Shown here: piece after piece, positions 45,641 to 53,531 of the stretch
Layout of the letters: each line of letters opens with the position of its first letter
Position numbering within the stretch: the stretch's first letter is position 1
Assembly (NCBI RefSeq): GCF_020171925.1
Contig: NZ_JAIVAR010000002.1
Span: 310,001-374,000 of the forward strand
DNA from: Rossellomorea aquimaris
Lineage (GTDB): Bacteria; Bacillota; Bacilli; Bacillales; Bacillaceae_B
Length of the DNA: 64,000 nt
Direction: 5' to 3'
Notes under the pieces: generated by a model
The model's input: the letters and a program-made list of their open reading frames with translations, nothing else
Told to the model about the DNA's origin: nothing
Databases searched by the model: none
Program-made: the position numbers and the translations under genes

Positions 45641-47014
45641 ATGAGTTATTGCACAGTGTGTGGAACGGCTCTGGAGAATGACCCGGCATTTTGTGAAGGG
45701 TGTGGAGCAAAGAGAGAACGAGTTGTGGCGCAGAAAGAGAATATTCTAGAGAAGCGTCCAATGTCGAAGAAGGCAAAGGTATCGTTGTTTGTGGTTGGAT
45801 TTTTAGTTGCGGGTTTAACGGGGACTCATTTGATTTTATCTTCTATTTATAATCCTTTGAAAGATATTCAATCCATGAACGATGCGATGCAGAATCATAG
45901 TGAAGATGGTTTTCTTGAGTACATAACGTTTGATGAAGATGCTTTGTTGGATAGGAAACAGTATTTTTCTTCTGTTAGCGGGATGGATTGGGAAACGATG
46001 AGGGATCAGCTTGTGTCCATTACCGAGAGTAAGTCGAGTGCGGATGCATTGGTGAAGGATCGTTATGGCAACGATGTGTTTAAAGTGAAGAGGGACAAGG
46101 CTCTCGGACTTTATGATACATATAAGATCGAAGCGATTCCTAATCAGGTGTTCTTTACGACCAATATCCAGCCAGCTACCTTCGAGGTAGGAAATAGGAA
46201 AATTAATGTAAAAGGGAGCGAGGAGCCTGTAAAGCTTGGTGATGCTTATCCTGGAACATATAATGTGAAAGCGGAAGCGTCCAATCTCTTCGGTGAATTT
46301 ACCTTGGCAGAGGAAATTGAAGTGAAATCATCAGAGGATCATCAATCGACTTACTTAATGGAGTTTGAGGGAAATGCTTATGAGATTGATACCAATCAAC
46401 CTGAAGCGATCCTTTACGTGAATGGGAAAAGTACGAACTCAACGCTTGGGGAATACAAATACCTTGGACCCTTCCCGGTCGATGAAGAAGTGACGATGTT
46501 TGCTGAGATGGAAACACCGGATGGAAAAAAAGTGAAGACGGAGCCAATCACTCAGGATGAAGTGTCGCTTGGAGGGCTTCCATTCATGTTTGCCGTGGAA
46601 GAGGAACCGAATGAAGCAGTAATGGAAGAAGTATCAACATTCGAACAGCAAGCGGCCCTGCATGTCCTGGATTTCAGGGATGCCTATGAGCAGGCACTGA
46701 ATAAGCGTGACTATTCGTTGATTGCTTCTTACATGATGCCTGGGAGTGTCGCAGAGGAAGAATTGAAGGAATACATAGGTGATCTTCAGGACAAAGAATA
46801 CTCTTATAAATTTACAGACAACACCATTGTGGAAACGAAGGAAGTCGATGCTGAGGTATTCAAGGTCAGGACGAAAGAGAAGTTCATCTTTACGAATCAC
46901 TTAAATGAACAAACAACGTATGATCGTGAGAAGATTTACACGGTCATTCAGAACGGTTTTACTTATACGATCGAAACAATCGAGATCAACGATACGGAAC
47001 GAAATGAACTTTAA
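45641..47014 (+). CDS. TcaA/YvbJ-like zinc-ribbon membrane protein
   Basis: A 457-residue protein with the TcaA layout: N-terminal zinc ribbon (C-T-V-C ... C-E-G-C, residues 4-22), one membrane helix (about 47-68), then an extracellular part of TcaA-type domains, ending in an NTF2-like domain (about 345-455, ALHVLDFRDAYEQAL ... FTYTIETIEI). In Staphylococcus aureus TcaA affects glycopeptide and teichoplanin response and wall polymer attachment. Length is close to TcaA (460) and shorter than B. subtilis YvbJ. It heads a run of related genes. Confidence 0.8.
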   Translation: MSYCTVCGTALENDPAFCEGCGAKRERVVAQKENILEKRPMSKKAKVSLFVVGFLVAGLTGTHLILSSIYNPLKDIQSMNDAMQNHSEDGFLEYITFDEDALLDRKQYFSSVSGMDWETMRDQLVSITESKSSADALVKDRYGNDVFKVKRDKALGLYDTYKIEAIPNQVFFTTNIQPATFEVGNRKINVKGSEEPVKLGDAYPGTYNVKAEASNLFGEFTLAEEIEVKSSEDHQSTYLMEFEGNAYEIDTNQPEAILYVNGKSTNSTLGEYKYLGPFPVDEEVTMFAEMETPDGKKVKTEPITQDEVSLGGLPFMFAVEEEPNEAVMEEVSTFEQQAALHVLDFRDAYEQALNKRDYSLIASYMMPGSVAEEELKEYIGDLQDKEYSYKFTDNTIVETKEVDAEVFKVRTKEKFIFTNHLNEQTTYDREKIYTVIQNGFTYTIETIEINDTERNEL

Positions 47015-47027
47015 TGGAGGAAAGAAC

Positions 47028-47852
47028 ATGATGACATGCCCTAGTTGTTTAAATGAGCAGAATGGCGGTAAATTCTGTGGGAAATGTGGGACAAACTTAG
47101 TCGAAACAGAGGGACAGCCACAGCCTGCTGCCCATGCAGAGACAGCTGCTACAGCACAGACTGCGCCCGTGAATACAAATGAAAATATGCAGAAAGCGAA
47201 GGAAGGCGTTTCTAAGTACTGGAACTATGCATTAGGAGTACTGAAGAATCCTTCTAAAGCATTGGCAAGTAATGAATCTCAATTTTTAAATGGAATTATC
47301 ACAATTGCTATTTTTGTAGTGGCTCTGTCACTCAGCATCTACTTTTTGGCTAATAAATACTATAAAGAGATGTTTGGTGGCATTGGCAGCTTATTCTCCG
47401 GAGATGGTATGGAGGCTCAATCCCTTCCATTCTTCCAAATGAATTCCGCATTAGTGATGTTTGCTCTACTATTTATCCTTGGAGCCATCGTGAGTGTGTT
47501 CCTCGCTGCAAAACTGATGTCAGAAGCATTTACTGTTAAAACGGTACTTGCGAGATTTGGTGGGGTCCTTGTCCCATTGGCAGCGATGAATGTATTAGCG
47601 ATGCTTTTTGGCTTGATGGGTTCAATCAAGTTTACCCTTCTTTTTACAGGGGTATCTCTCTTGATCGCCATCGTCCTTATGCCTACTCTAGTCGTATATG
47701 ACCGAGCGGTGAAAAGTCAAAGAGCAACAAAGGGCGTTTACTGGTCACTGGGAGCATCTGCTGTTTCAGTGCTGATCACCTATTTCATTATTCGCACGAG
47801 TGTCCTGGACTTCATGGATGAATTTGAGTCATTGTTTAATTTAGGATTCTAA
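47028..47852 (+). CDS. Zinc-ribbon membrane protein, YIP1-like
   Basis: A 274-residue protein. ATG 47028 follows GGAGG by seven bases and lies 13 bases after the TcaA-like gene, so they are coupled; earlier in-frame starts overlap that gene. N-terminal zinc ribbon (C-P-S-C ... C-G-K-C, residues 4-20), an A/T/Q-rich linker, then five or six membrane helices (about 90-265) like YIP1-type bacterial membrane proteins. Function unknown; pairing with a TcaA-like protein suggests an envelope-stress complex. Confidence 0.7.
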   Translation: MMTCPSCLNEQNGGKFCGKCGTNLVETEGQPQPAAHAETAATAQTAPVNTNENMQKAKEGVSKYWNYALGVLKNPSKALASNESQFLNGIITIAIFVVALSLSIYFLANKYYKEMFGGIGSLFSGDGMEAQSLPFFQMNSALVMFALLFILGAIVSVFLAAKLMSEAFTVKTVLARFGGVLVPLAAMNVLAMLFGLMGSIKFTLLFTGVSLLIAIVLMPTLVVYDRAVKSQRATKGVYWSLGASAVSVLITYFIIRTSVLDFMDEFESLFNLGF

Positions 47853-47888
47853 GTTCAAAGTAGCTGTTTAGAGTATGTGAATGTACTG

Positions 47889-47927
47889 AGTGCTGTCCTT
47901 TGATGTTTGAGGACAGCACTTTTTTTC
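47889..47927 (+). terminator. Terminator
   Basis: AGTGCTGTCCT pairs with GAGGACAGCACT, then seven T. Confidence 0.85.
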
Positions 47928-47954
47928 TAAAATACTGAATGAAGAGGAAACAGT

Positions 47955-48425
47955 ATGAAGAGAATGATGTTGTTTCTGGTTGTCATGGTATGTGCGGGTG
48001 TCTTCCTGACCTACATGGGGTATTTTGCAAAGCCTGAAGATCGTGTGAATGCTTTCGTGGATGCTTATAATCACCAGGACATGAACGCGATGTTTGAAAT
48101 GGTGAAAAATCCGGAAGTCGATAAAATGAAATCTGTGCTGAAGTTCACCGGTTCCATCAGTGAAGCACTCCTTGGGGTGAATGTATCAGAACTGTTAGTA
48201 GACTTTCTGCCGATATCAGAAGATGTACTGGGCTATAAGGGTTCCCGAATGCATGCGGAAATAACGGGAAGTGATATGGATTTATTGCGGACGGAAGCGA
48301 CAGTCCATGCAGAAGTAAGAACAGAATCCAGTGAATCGGATCAATCCAGTGAAATCCAGGACCTTGTGTTCTATTTAATGAAGATTGATCGTGTTTGGTA
48401 CATTACCGATGTGATTGAACCGTAA
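47955..48425 (+). CDS. Small exported protein, NTF2-like
   Basis: A 156-residue protein with an N-terminal signal anchor (about 4-22) followed by FVDAYNHQDMNAMFEMVKN and, at the end, LMKIDRVWYITDVIEP. This start-and-end pattern is that of single NTF2-like/DUF4878-type domains. The 5' part of the gene is duplicated as a broken copy at 49306-49512. Function unknown. It has AAGAGGAAAC upstream. Confidence 0.65.
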   Translation: MKRMMLFLVVMVCAGVFLTYMGYFAKPEDRVNAFVDAYNHQDMNAMFEMVKNPEVDKMKSVLKFTGSISEALLGVNVSELLVDFLPISEDVLGYKGSRMHAEITGSDMDLLRTEATVHAEVRTESSESDQSSEIQDLVFYLMKIDRVWYITDVIEP

Positions 48426-48527
48426 TAGAGAAAATCGAGGAGATACCTTGAGGATTCTCCTCGAACTTTTAAATGGAATGAAACCTCACCATGAGAAGTA
48501 ATCACCAACAAGAAAGGGAAGAGTAGA

Positions 48528-49289
48528 ATGAAATTTTGTATGAATTGTGGAAAACAAGTAGAAGAAGGTTCCTACTGTGGCGGATGTGGGACCCAACTAG
48601 AAAAGAATGATCATCCGCGAACTTCAAGCAAACGGAAGAAAGTATTGGGCATAAGCTTGATGACACTTGTTTTACTAGGAGGCTTTTTGTTCTATACAAC
48701 GATGGGGAAGAATGTGCTTGGTATGGTTGTACCTATTAAAGTGCTTCCGTATGTAGGGGTTGAAGAAGGAACCTCCTATAAACTGAAGCAAAGCTATGGT
48801 AAGGAAGGTGAAATGCCGGAGGAGAGTATTTCAACGTATACTTCTGAAGGGATCGAAACGATTGATGGCCATTCCGTTTATAAACTTAAATCAGTAGAGA
48901 ACGGATCCAATGATATATTTTATTCCTTATTCAGCACGGATACATCGGAAGGGATAAAAGAAATAGGGGTAATAGACGATGGTGATATTCATTGGACAGA
49001 AGATCCCGACATATTTTTTCCAGAGAAAATGAAGGTAGGAAAGAAATATGTATATAGAGATGAGACCTCTAAAAGAGAAATCACATTAGATGAAATTAAG
49101 ACCATAACCATAGATGGAAAAACGTTTGAAAATTGCTTGGTCTTTAAAACTAATACGTATTTTTCAGATGGAGAAGACACTTCAACGTTTACAAGCTACT
49201 ATGCAAAAGGAATCGGATTGGTTAAATCCCAGGGGTCGGTAACGATGGGTGATCGTACATACTATACTGAAGGGAGTTATACGGAGTAG
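48528..49289 (+). CDS. Zinc-ribbon membrane protein with extracellular beta domain
   Basis: A 253-residue protein. Zinc ribbon at 4-24 (C-M-N-C ... C-G-G-C), a membrane helix at about 40-60, then an outside domain of ~190 residues (EEGTSYKLKQSYG ... KGIGLVKSQGSV) rich in beta strand. The closing KGIGLVK pattern is also found in some LolA-like lipoproteins. Third zinc-ribbon membrane protein in 3.7 kb. Function unknown. Confidence 0.65.
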   Translation: MKFCMNCGKQVEEGSYCGGCGTQLEKNDHPRTSSKRKKVLGISLMTLVLLGGFLFYTTMGKNVLGMVVPIKVLPYVGVEEGTSYKLKQSYGKEGEMPEESISTYTSEGIETIDGHSVYKLKSVENGSNDIFYSLFSTDTSEGIKEIGVIDDGDIHWTEDPDIFFPEKMKVGKKYVYRDETSKREITLDEIKTITIDGKTFENCLVFKTNTYFSDGEDTSTFTSYYAKGIGLVKSQGSVTMGDRTYYTEGSYTE

Positions 49290-49305
49290 GGAAGGATTTT
49301 GAGGC

Positions 49306-49512
49306 AGAGTATACTGACCTATATAGGGTATTTTGCAAAGTCTGAAGAGCGTGTGAGTGCCTTTGTGGATGCCTATAATCACCAGGACATGAACTCAATG
49401 TTTAAAATGGTGAAAAATCTAGAAGTCGATAAAATGAAATCTGCTTGAAGTTCATGGGTTCCATCAGTGAAGCAGTCCTTGGAGTGAATGTAGCAGAACC
49501 ATTAATAGTTTA
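49306..49512 (+). pseudogene. Broken duplicate of the small NTF2-like gene
   Basis: Aligns with 48003-48210 over the GYFAKPEDRVNAFVDAYNHQ region. It ends in a one-base deletion (TCTGTGCTGAAG becomes TCTGCTTGAAG) that brings a stop. The start, signal peptide and 3' half are missing. A recent partial duplication. Confidence 0.85.
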
Positions 49513-49513
49513 A

Positions 49514-49540
49514 AGGGACGAGGGGACAGGTACCTCGCCC
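49514..49540 (+). repeat. GGGACAGGTACC element 5 (single)
   Basis: ACGAGGGGACAGGTACCTCG, a single self-inverse unit without a partner, right after the broken duplicate. Confidence 0.65.
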
Positions 49541-49687
49541 CACAAGTTGAAGGAGTTCAATTATTTTCAACAGGGTCTGTAGTGAGTGGGGCATTTACAT
49601 GTCCTTTTAAACAAACGTTTGATTAAGTGATAAACCCTATGCAACTAAAGCAGTTCGAGTATAAACAAACATTTAATTGAAAAAGCG

Positions 49688-49733
49688 AAGGGAACAGGTA
49701 TCGTGGTTCGTAAACCACGATACCTGTTCCCTT
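49688..49733 (+). repeat. REPIN-like element 6, perfect hairpin
   Basis: A 21-base perfect stem (49688-49708 with 49713-49733) around CGTA. It differs from the others by GGTATC for GGTACC on both arms, so both arms changed together. It may also act as a terminator. Confidence 0.85.
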
Positions 49734-49747
49734 GTATTTCCTCTTCC

Positions 49748-49834
49748 TTAAAACCTCAACGTCCTCTTCAACCGCGCGAATTTACGATTCGCCTTCTCTA
49801 AAGCATGCTTCGACCCAAATAAGAATTGGAACAT
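49748..49834 (-). CDS. 28-residue basic peptide
   Basis: A short frame with an excellent ribosome site (AGGAGGG, six bases before ATG) encodes a 28-residue peptide. It starts MFQFLFGS and ends in a strongly basic helix (KANRKFARLKRTLRF). It lies just upstream of two operator palindromes, so it could be the divergent member of the regulon. Coding is not proven. Confidence 0.4.
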   Translation of the reverse strand: MFQFLFGSKHALEKANRKFARLKRTLRF

Positions 49835-49903
49835 TTGGAGCCCTCCTAATGAATACGTTTTATTAATTTCATTATAAGATGATTTTTGATTGCAGTCAAT
49901 CCT

Positions 49904-49980
49904 TTTGGTATACCAAATACTTATATTTTTATAAAATAAACCGTAATAACCGTGTAAAAACTAAATATGGTATACCATAT
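49904..49980. promoter_or_regulatory. Two GntR-type operators before the first permease
   Basis: TTTGGTATACCAAA at 49904-49917 and ATATGGTATACCATAT at 49965-49980, both perfect palindromes. A third imperfect copy, ATGTATACCAAAT, is at 50111. Same motif recurs before other genes up to 61.2 kb. Confidence 0.8.
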
Positions 49981-50186
49981 TGATGGGTAATGAAGAAGCA
50001 AAACCTGCTTAAAACCCTTATATAACAACTTTCATCGGCATTTATCAATGAGCAATCGCATACAAGTGGCCATTTAAAGATTCCACCTGAACGTACCGGA
50101 TGATCACCATAATGTATACCAAATCATTGATTTTCATTCTCAGTAAGTATAAGATAAAGAATAATCAGAAAAAAGCGGTGATTTTT

Positions 50187-51566
50187 ATGATCCAATTGTT
50201 ATCGGCTGTTTCAATCATTCTCTACTTGCTGAATGAGCTTTTCAAGGGAATGGGACTTTCAACGATCATTTCGGTGATCTGCTTGATCATTGTTCTTATG
50301 ACGATTTGGAAAGTAGGCAGGTTTGTAAGGGTGATCGGGGGGATTTTCATTATCCTCGGAATGATCATGCTGATCCAAGGTGATGCAGGACCAAGGGAAA
50401 TGCTTCTTTCTTTCGGGCCGATGCTGAATCTCTTGACGCTGTTCGCTTTGGTTCCACTGCTCGCACTTCCAATTAAGCTCGGAAACTATTCGGACCATAT
50501 CCAAGGATTCATTTCCAGAAGGGTTCGCTCTTCTACAAGCTTATACAGCCTGACGTCCGGGATCTCTTACTTTTTCAGCATTTTCATGAATTTGGCTACA
50601 CTTCCGATGACTTATTTTTCTGTCCGGCCGGCAGCGGACGGGTTCCCGCTGGAAAATCGCGAGCGGTTCATGAGCAGGGCGATCACGCACGGGTTTTCGA
50701 TGCCTTTGATGTGGGCGCCGGTCACGCCGATTGTGGGGATTGTCATCGACATGACGGGGGTGAAGTGGGGGACGATGCTCCCGTATGTGCTACCTCTCAG
50801 CGTCATCGGTCTTTTACTAGATTGGTATACGGGCGGGTATCGCAAGCGAAATCGAACACCTTTTCGGACAAGCTCGGCCATCGATGAAACGGCTGCCACG
50901 ATGGAGGGGAGTAAAGGGAAGGGAGCAGGCAAGCTGTCTCATATTCTGATCGCCATCCTGCTCTTTAATATCGTCATTTCCATTATGGAGCACTCGTTGT
51001 CCCTCTCATTCCTTATCGTGGTATCCCTTTTGGTGATTCCTTTTTCATTCGCTTGGTGTCTATTATTGGGACAAGCAAGAACGTTCACAACGGGACTTGT
51101 TGATCATTACAACCATCATTTGTGGAAAATGAAGGACCAGTTCTTTATTTTTCTTTCGGCAGGTTTTTTTATCTCGGCCATTGAATTTTCCGGCACGGAT
51201 CATGTAGTGAACGGGTGGATTACGTCGTTTAAAAATGTGGTCGGAATCGAGATTTTTGTCTTATTCATCCCATTGATTCCACTGGCGCTCGCGTTCATCG
51301 GCCTTCATCCGGCAGTGGCCCTGGCACTGCTTGCAGGTACACTCGACCCGCATAGCCTGGACATTTCTCCTTATATCTTGACGGTCTCGATGCTTGCCGG
51401 TGCCGTATCCGCCTTTTTGATGGGACCTTACAACGCAACGATCGGGCTCATGTCCACGATTGTGAAGACGAGCTCTTACAAGGTTTCCAATTGGAACGCG
51501 GTGTTTACGATTTCGTTTCTTTGCTTGACCATGCTGTATCTCATTCTATTGCAACTGATTATATGA
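50187..51566 (+). CDS. Polytopic permease, ion-transporter superfamily-like
   Basis: A 459-residue protein with about eleven or twelve helices; start ATG 50187 with GGTGAT, better than earlier frames. Segments such as FMSRAITHGFSMPLMWAPVTPIVG (read as two parts) and the C-terminal FLMGPYNATIGLMSTI resemble the half-repeats of DASS/CitM-type organic anion carriers. Substrate unknown. It follows two operators of the local regulon and has its own terminator, so it is likely the dedicated uptake system or one of two. Confidence 0.7.
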   Translation: MIQLLSAVSIILYLLNELFKGMGLSTIISVICLIIVLMTIWKVGRFVRVIGGIFIILGMIMLIQGDAGPREMLLSFGPMLNLLTLFALVPLLALPIKLGNYSDHIQGFISRRVRSSTSLYSLTSGISYFFSIFMNLATLPMTYFSVRPAADGFPLENRERFMSRAITHGFSMPLMWAPVTPIVGIVIDMTGVKWGTMLPYVLPLSVIGLLLDWYTGGYRKRNRTPFRTSSAIDETAATMEGSKGKGAGKLSHILIAILLFNIVISIMEHSLSLSFLIVVSLLVIPFSFAWCLLLGQARTFTTGLVDHYNHHLWKMKDQFFIFLSAGFFISAIEFSGTDHVVNGWITSFKNVVGIEIFVLFIPLIPLALAFIGLHPAVALALLAGTLDPHSLDISPYILTVSMLAGAVSAFLMGPYNATIGLMSTIVKTSSYKVSNWNAVFTISFLCLTMLYLILLQLII

Positions 51567-51606
51567 AAAAATCCTCCTTTTCAAATTGATGAAAAGGAGG
51601 TTTTTT
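51567..51606 (+). terminator. Permease terminator
   Basis: AATCCTCCTTTTC pairs with GAAAAGGAGGTT, then six T. A further stem GACTCCTCTT/AAGAGGAGTC lies at ~51649-51673. Confidence 0.8.
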
Positions 51607-51717
51607 AGGTTAGAGTTATCTCTTTTACCTGCAGGACAAAGACTCCTCTTGAAAAAGAGGAGTCTCACCATTCATTCGCGGCAGCCGACTCTCGCCGCTT
51701 ACCAAAAAAGAGCAGAA

Positions 51718-52053
51718 TTAAACAGTTAACTCATCAGACTTAACAAGCTTCGAATGCTTCGAGTCTTCACTGTTTCCATTCGCTTTGACGATTTCATACA
51801 GTTCTTCACGGGCCGCTTCGATCGTTTCGAATGATTCAAAGAATTTCATCCGGATATGATTGACATATTCTTTCCCCTCATACTTCTCGTACAGCTCGAT
51901 CTTCGCATCATCATCCAGGACTCTCGCGATGGTGTAGGATGATTTCAATTTGTCAAAGAAATAGAAGTGGTACGTCTCTACAGATTGAAACCCGTCATTT
52001 TCCAGTACGGTTTGAAAGGTTTCCTTATTGGTCAGCACGATATACTTATCCAT
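51718..52053 (-). CDS. Small soluble protein of unknown function in the regulon
   Basis: A 111-residue protein; ATG 52053 has AGGAGTGA. It contains mixed alpha/beta segments, for example KYIVLTNKETFQTVL, TYHFYFFDKLKSSYTIARV and NHIRMKFFESFETIEAAREEL. No family recognised; perhaps a ferredoxin-like fold. It lies 34 bases from a perfect TTTGGTATACCAAA operator, so it belongs to the regulon and is divergent from the ferredoxin operon. Confidence 0.65.
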   Translation of the reverse strand: MDKYIVLTNKETFQTVLENDGFQSVETYHFYFFDKLKSSYTIARVLDDDAKIELYEKYEGKEYVNHIRMKFFESFETIEAAREELYEIVKANGNSEDSKHSKLVKSDELTV

Positions 52054-52086
52054 AAACAAGTCACTCCTCTACAGTCATCAATTGTA

Positions 52087-52100
52087 TTTGGTATACCAAA
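52087..52100. promoter_or_regulatory. Perfect GntR-type operator
   Basis: TTTGGTATACCAAA, between the divergent small gene and the ferredoxin operon. Confidence 0.8.
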
Positions 52101-52259
52101 ACCGTGTTATTCATAGTCTAAAACAAGTCATCCATTTTATCAACACATTGTTCAGAATTTTTTTATAATTAACGAAAATATCGTCTTAATCTCTTGATCT
52201 ATCAGGTTTTTTACGTGTTGATGAGGTTGTAGTCTTCGTAAGAAAATCTAACAGGAGGG

Positions 52260-52293
52260 TTTACAGCGTGAAAGTTTCAACGGTATACTAAAG
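52260..52293 (+). promoter_or_regulatory. Promoter overlapped by an operator, ferredoxin operon
   Basis: TTTACA (52260-52265), 18-base spacer and TATACT (52284-52289). The -10 is part of an operator-like CGGTATACTAAAG. An AGGAGGG followed by GTG at 52269 also opens a 7-codon frame across the operator. Confidence 0.5.
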
Positions 52294-52338
52294 AAAATTC
52301 TAAAAATTGTGATAAATGTCACGCGAAGGGGTGGTTTT

Positions 52339-52668
52339 ATGCCAAATGTAAAGTTGCATGTGGATGGGGAGATCATCGAGCAAGACGTGAAGGATGGGGC
52401 GAATTTGGTTGTCCTTGCTGGGATCAAACAATTTCCAAAACTGAAATACGGATGTGGAATGGGGAAGTGTACGAAGTGTACGTGTAGGGTGTTGAAGGGG
52501 TCGGATGAGCTCGCTCCACCGAATTGGAAAGAGGAAAAGATGCTTGGCGATCTGACGAAGGAACACTATCGCCTGACATGCCAGCTCAACATTAAGGCAG
52601 ATATCGAGCTGACACAAGAGGGAATCGATGTGAAGAAACGGAAGAAGGAAGCAGCAGAGGCGAAATGA
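52339..52668 (+). CDS. [2Fe-2S] ferredoxin
   Basis: A 109-residue ferredoxin; ATG 52339 with AAGGGGTGG. Cluster ligands are C-x4-C-x2-C (CGMGKCTKC, about residues 38-46) with the fourth Cys in RLTCQLN (about 80). The plant-type fold is complete. It should pass single electrons, most simply from the FNR at 62.4 kb to the oxidase at 55.2 kb. A paralogue is at 61251. First gene of an operon with the creatininase-like enzyme. Confidence 0.88.
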   Translation: MPNVKLHVDGEIIEQDVKDGANLVVLAGIKQFPKLKYGCGMGKCTKCTCRVLKGSDELAPPNWKEEKMLGDLTKEHYRLTCQLNIKADIELTQEGIDVKKRKKEAAEAK

Positions 52669-52688
52669 TGATATTTTTTTAAAGAATA

Positions 52689-52707
52689 ACGGTATACAAA
52701 ATACCGT
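52689..52707. promoter_or_regulatory. Operator-like palindrome before the creatininase-like gene
   Basis: ACGGTATACAAAATACCGT: GGTATAC half-site within a 7-base inverted repeat (ACGGTAT/ATACCGT). Confidence 0.55.
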
Positions 52708-52730
52708 ATTAACGTAAAGGGGAGAGGGAA

Positions 52731-53501
52731 TTGAATTCTTATCTACTGACGAATATGACATGGGAGGAAGTAAGGGAGGCGCTTAAGACGGTGAGGATGG
52801 CCATCATACCGGTTGGTGCCCATGAACAGCACGGGCCGCATATGGCAGAGAGCTGCGACAGTGTCCTTGCGACCGAAATGGCGAAGAAGGTAGCGGAAAG
52901 GATGTATCCGTATGTCCTGGTTACGCCGACCATCAACATGGGCGTATCCCCGCATCATCTTAACTTCCCGGGTACGATTTCCTTGAAGCCTGATACGTTG
53001 ATTTCAATACTGCGGGATATGGTTCAATCGTTGAAGCATCAAGGGATCGAGAAATTTCTGTTCCTTAACGCACATGGCGGGAACCAGGCAACCTTGGGTG
53101 TGGCAAGCACGGTGCTTGCAGAGGAGGAAGAGGTGGAGATTTATTATGCAAAGACGACCTCTTCAGCAAAAGAGTCGATGAACCAGTACATTCACTCTCA
53201 GATCTATGGCCACAGCTGTGAGCGTGAGGTATCGGAGGCACTGTATTTGGCGCCTTATCTTGTCAGGCCGGACAAGCTTACATCCGGAGACTTCTGTGAA
53301 GGGGGGAGATATAGACAATTAAGACCTGGAAAGGCCATTCAAGGCTTTTACCCTTATGAGGAAATGACGAAGAATGGATGCATCGGGGACGCGACAAAAG
53401 CAACGAGAGAAATTGGGGAACAGATTGTAACAGAGGCAACCGAGAATCTGACAGAATCGTTAAGGGAATTGTTGGGGATCGAAGTTGGATTAGTGAAGTA
53501 G
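52731..53501 (+). CDS. Creatininase-family amidohydrolase
   Basis: A 256-residue metal-dependent hydrolase; TTG start with AAAGGGGAGAGG. It has IIPVGAHEQHGPHM (Glu and His ligands), the FLNAHGGN motif (about 113-120) and HSCEREVSEALYL with a glutamate ligand (about 160-170). The family includes creatinine amidohydrolase, formamide-type deformylases and the MftE peptidase, which all cut C-N amide bonds. The usual D in the second ligand region is at CDSVLATE. Within this cluster it may open a cyclic amide or remove an amide. Substrate unknown. Confidence 0.85.
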   Translation: MNSYLLTNMTWEEVREALKTVRMAIIPVGAHEQHGPHMAESCDSVLATEMAKKVAERMYPYVLVTPTINMGVSPHHLNFPGTISLKPDTLISILRDMVQSLKHQGIEKFLFLNAHGGNQATLGVASTVLAEEEEVEIYYAKTTSSAKESMNQYIHSQIYGHSCEREVSEALYLAPYLVRPDKLTSGDFCEGGRYRQLRPGKAIQGFYPYEEMTKNGCIGDATKATREIGEQIVTEATENLTESLRELLGIEVGLVK

Positions 53502-53531
53502 GCTACAAAAAAAGGGGAAGGGTGAACGCTT

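Noticed and set aside
39716-49733. GGTACC palindromes as ordinary terminators
   Set aside because: They recur with the same sequence far from gene ends, have no consistent T run, and genes nearby have other terminators.
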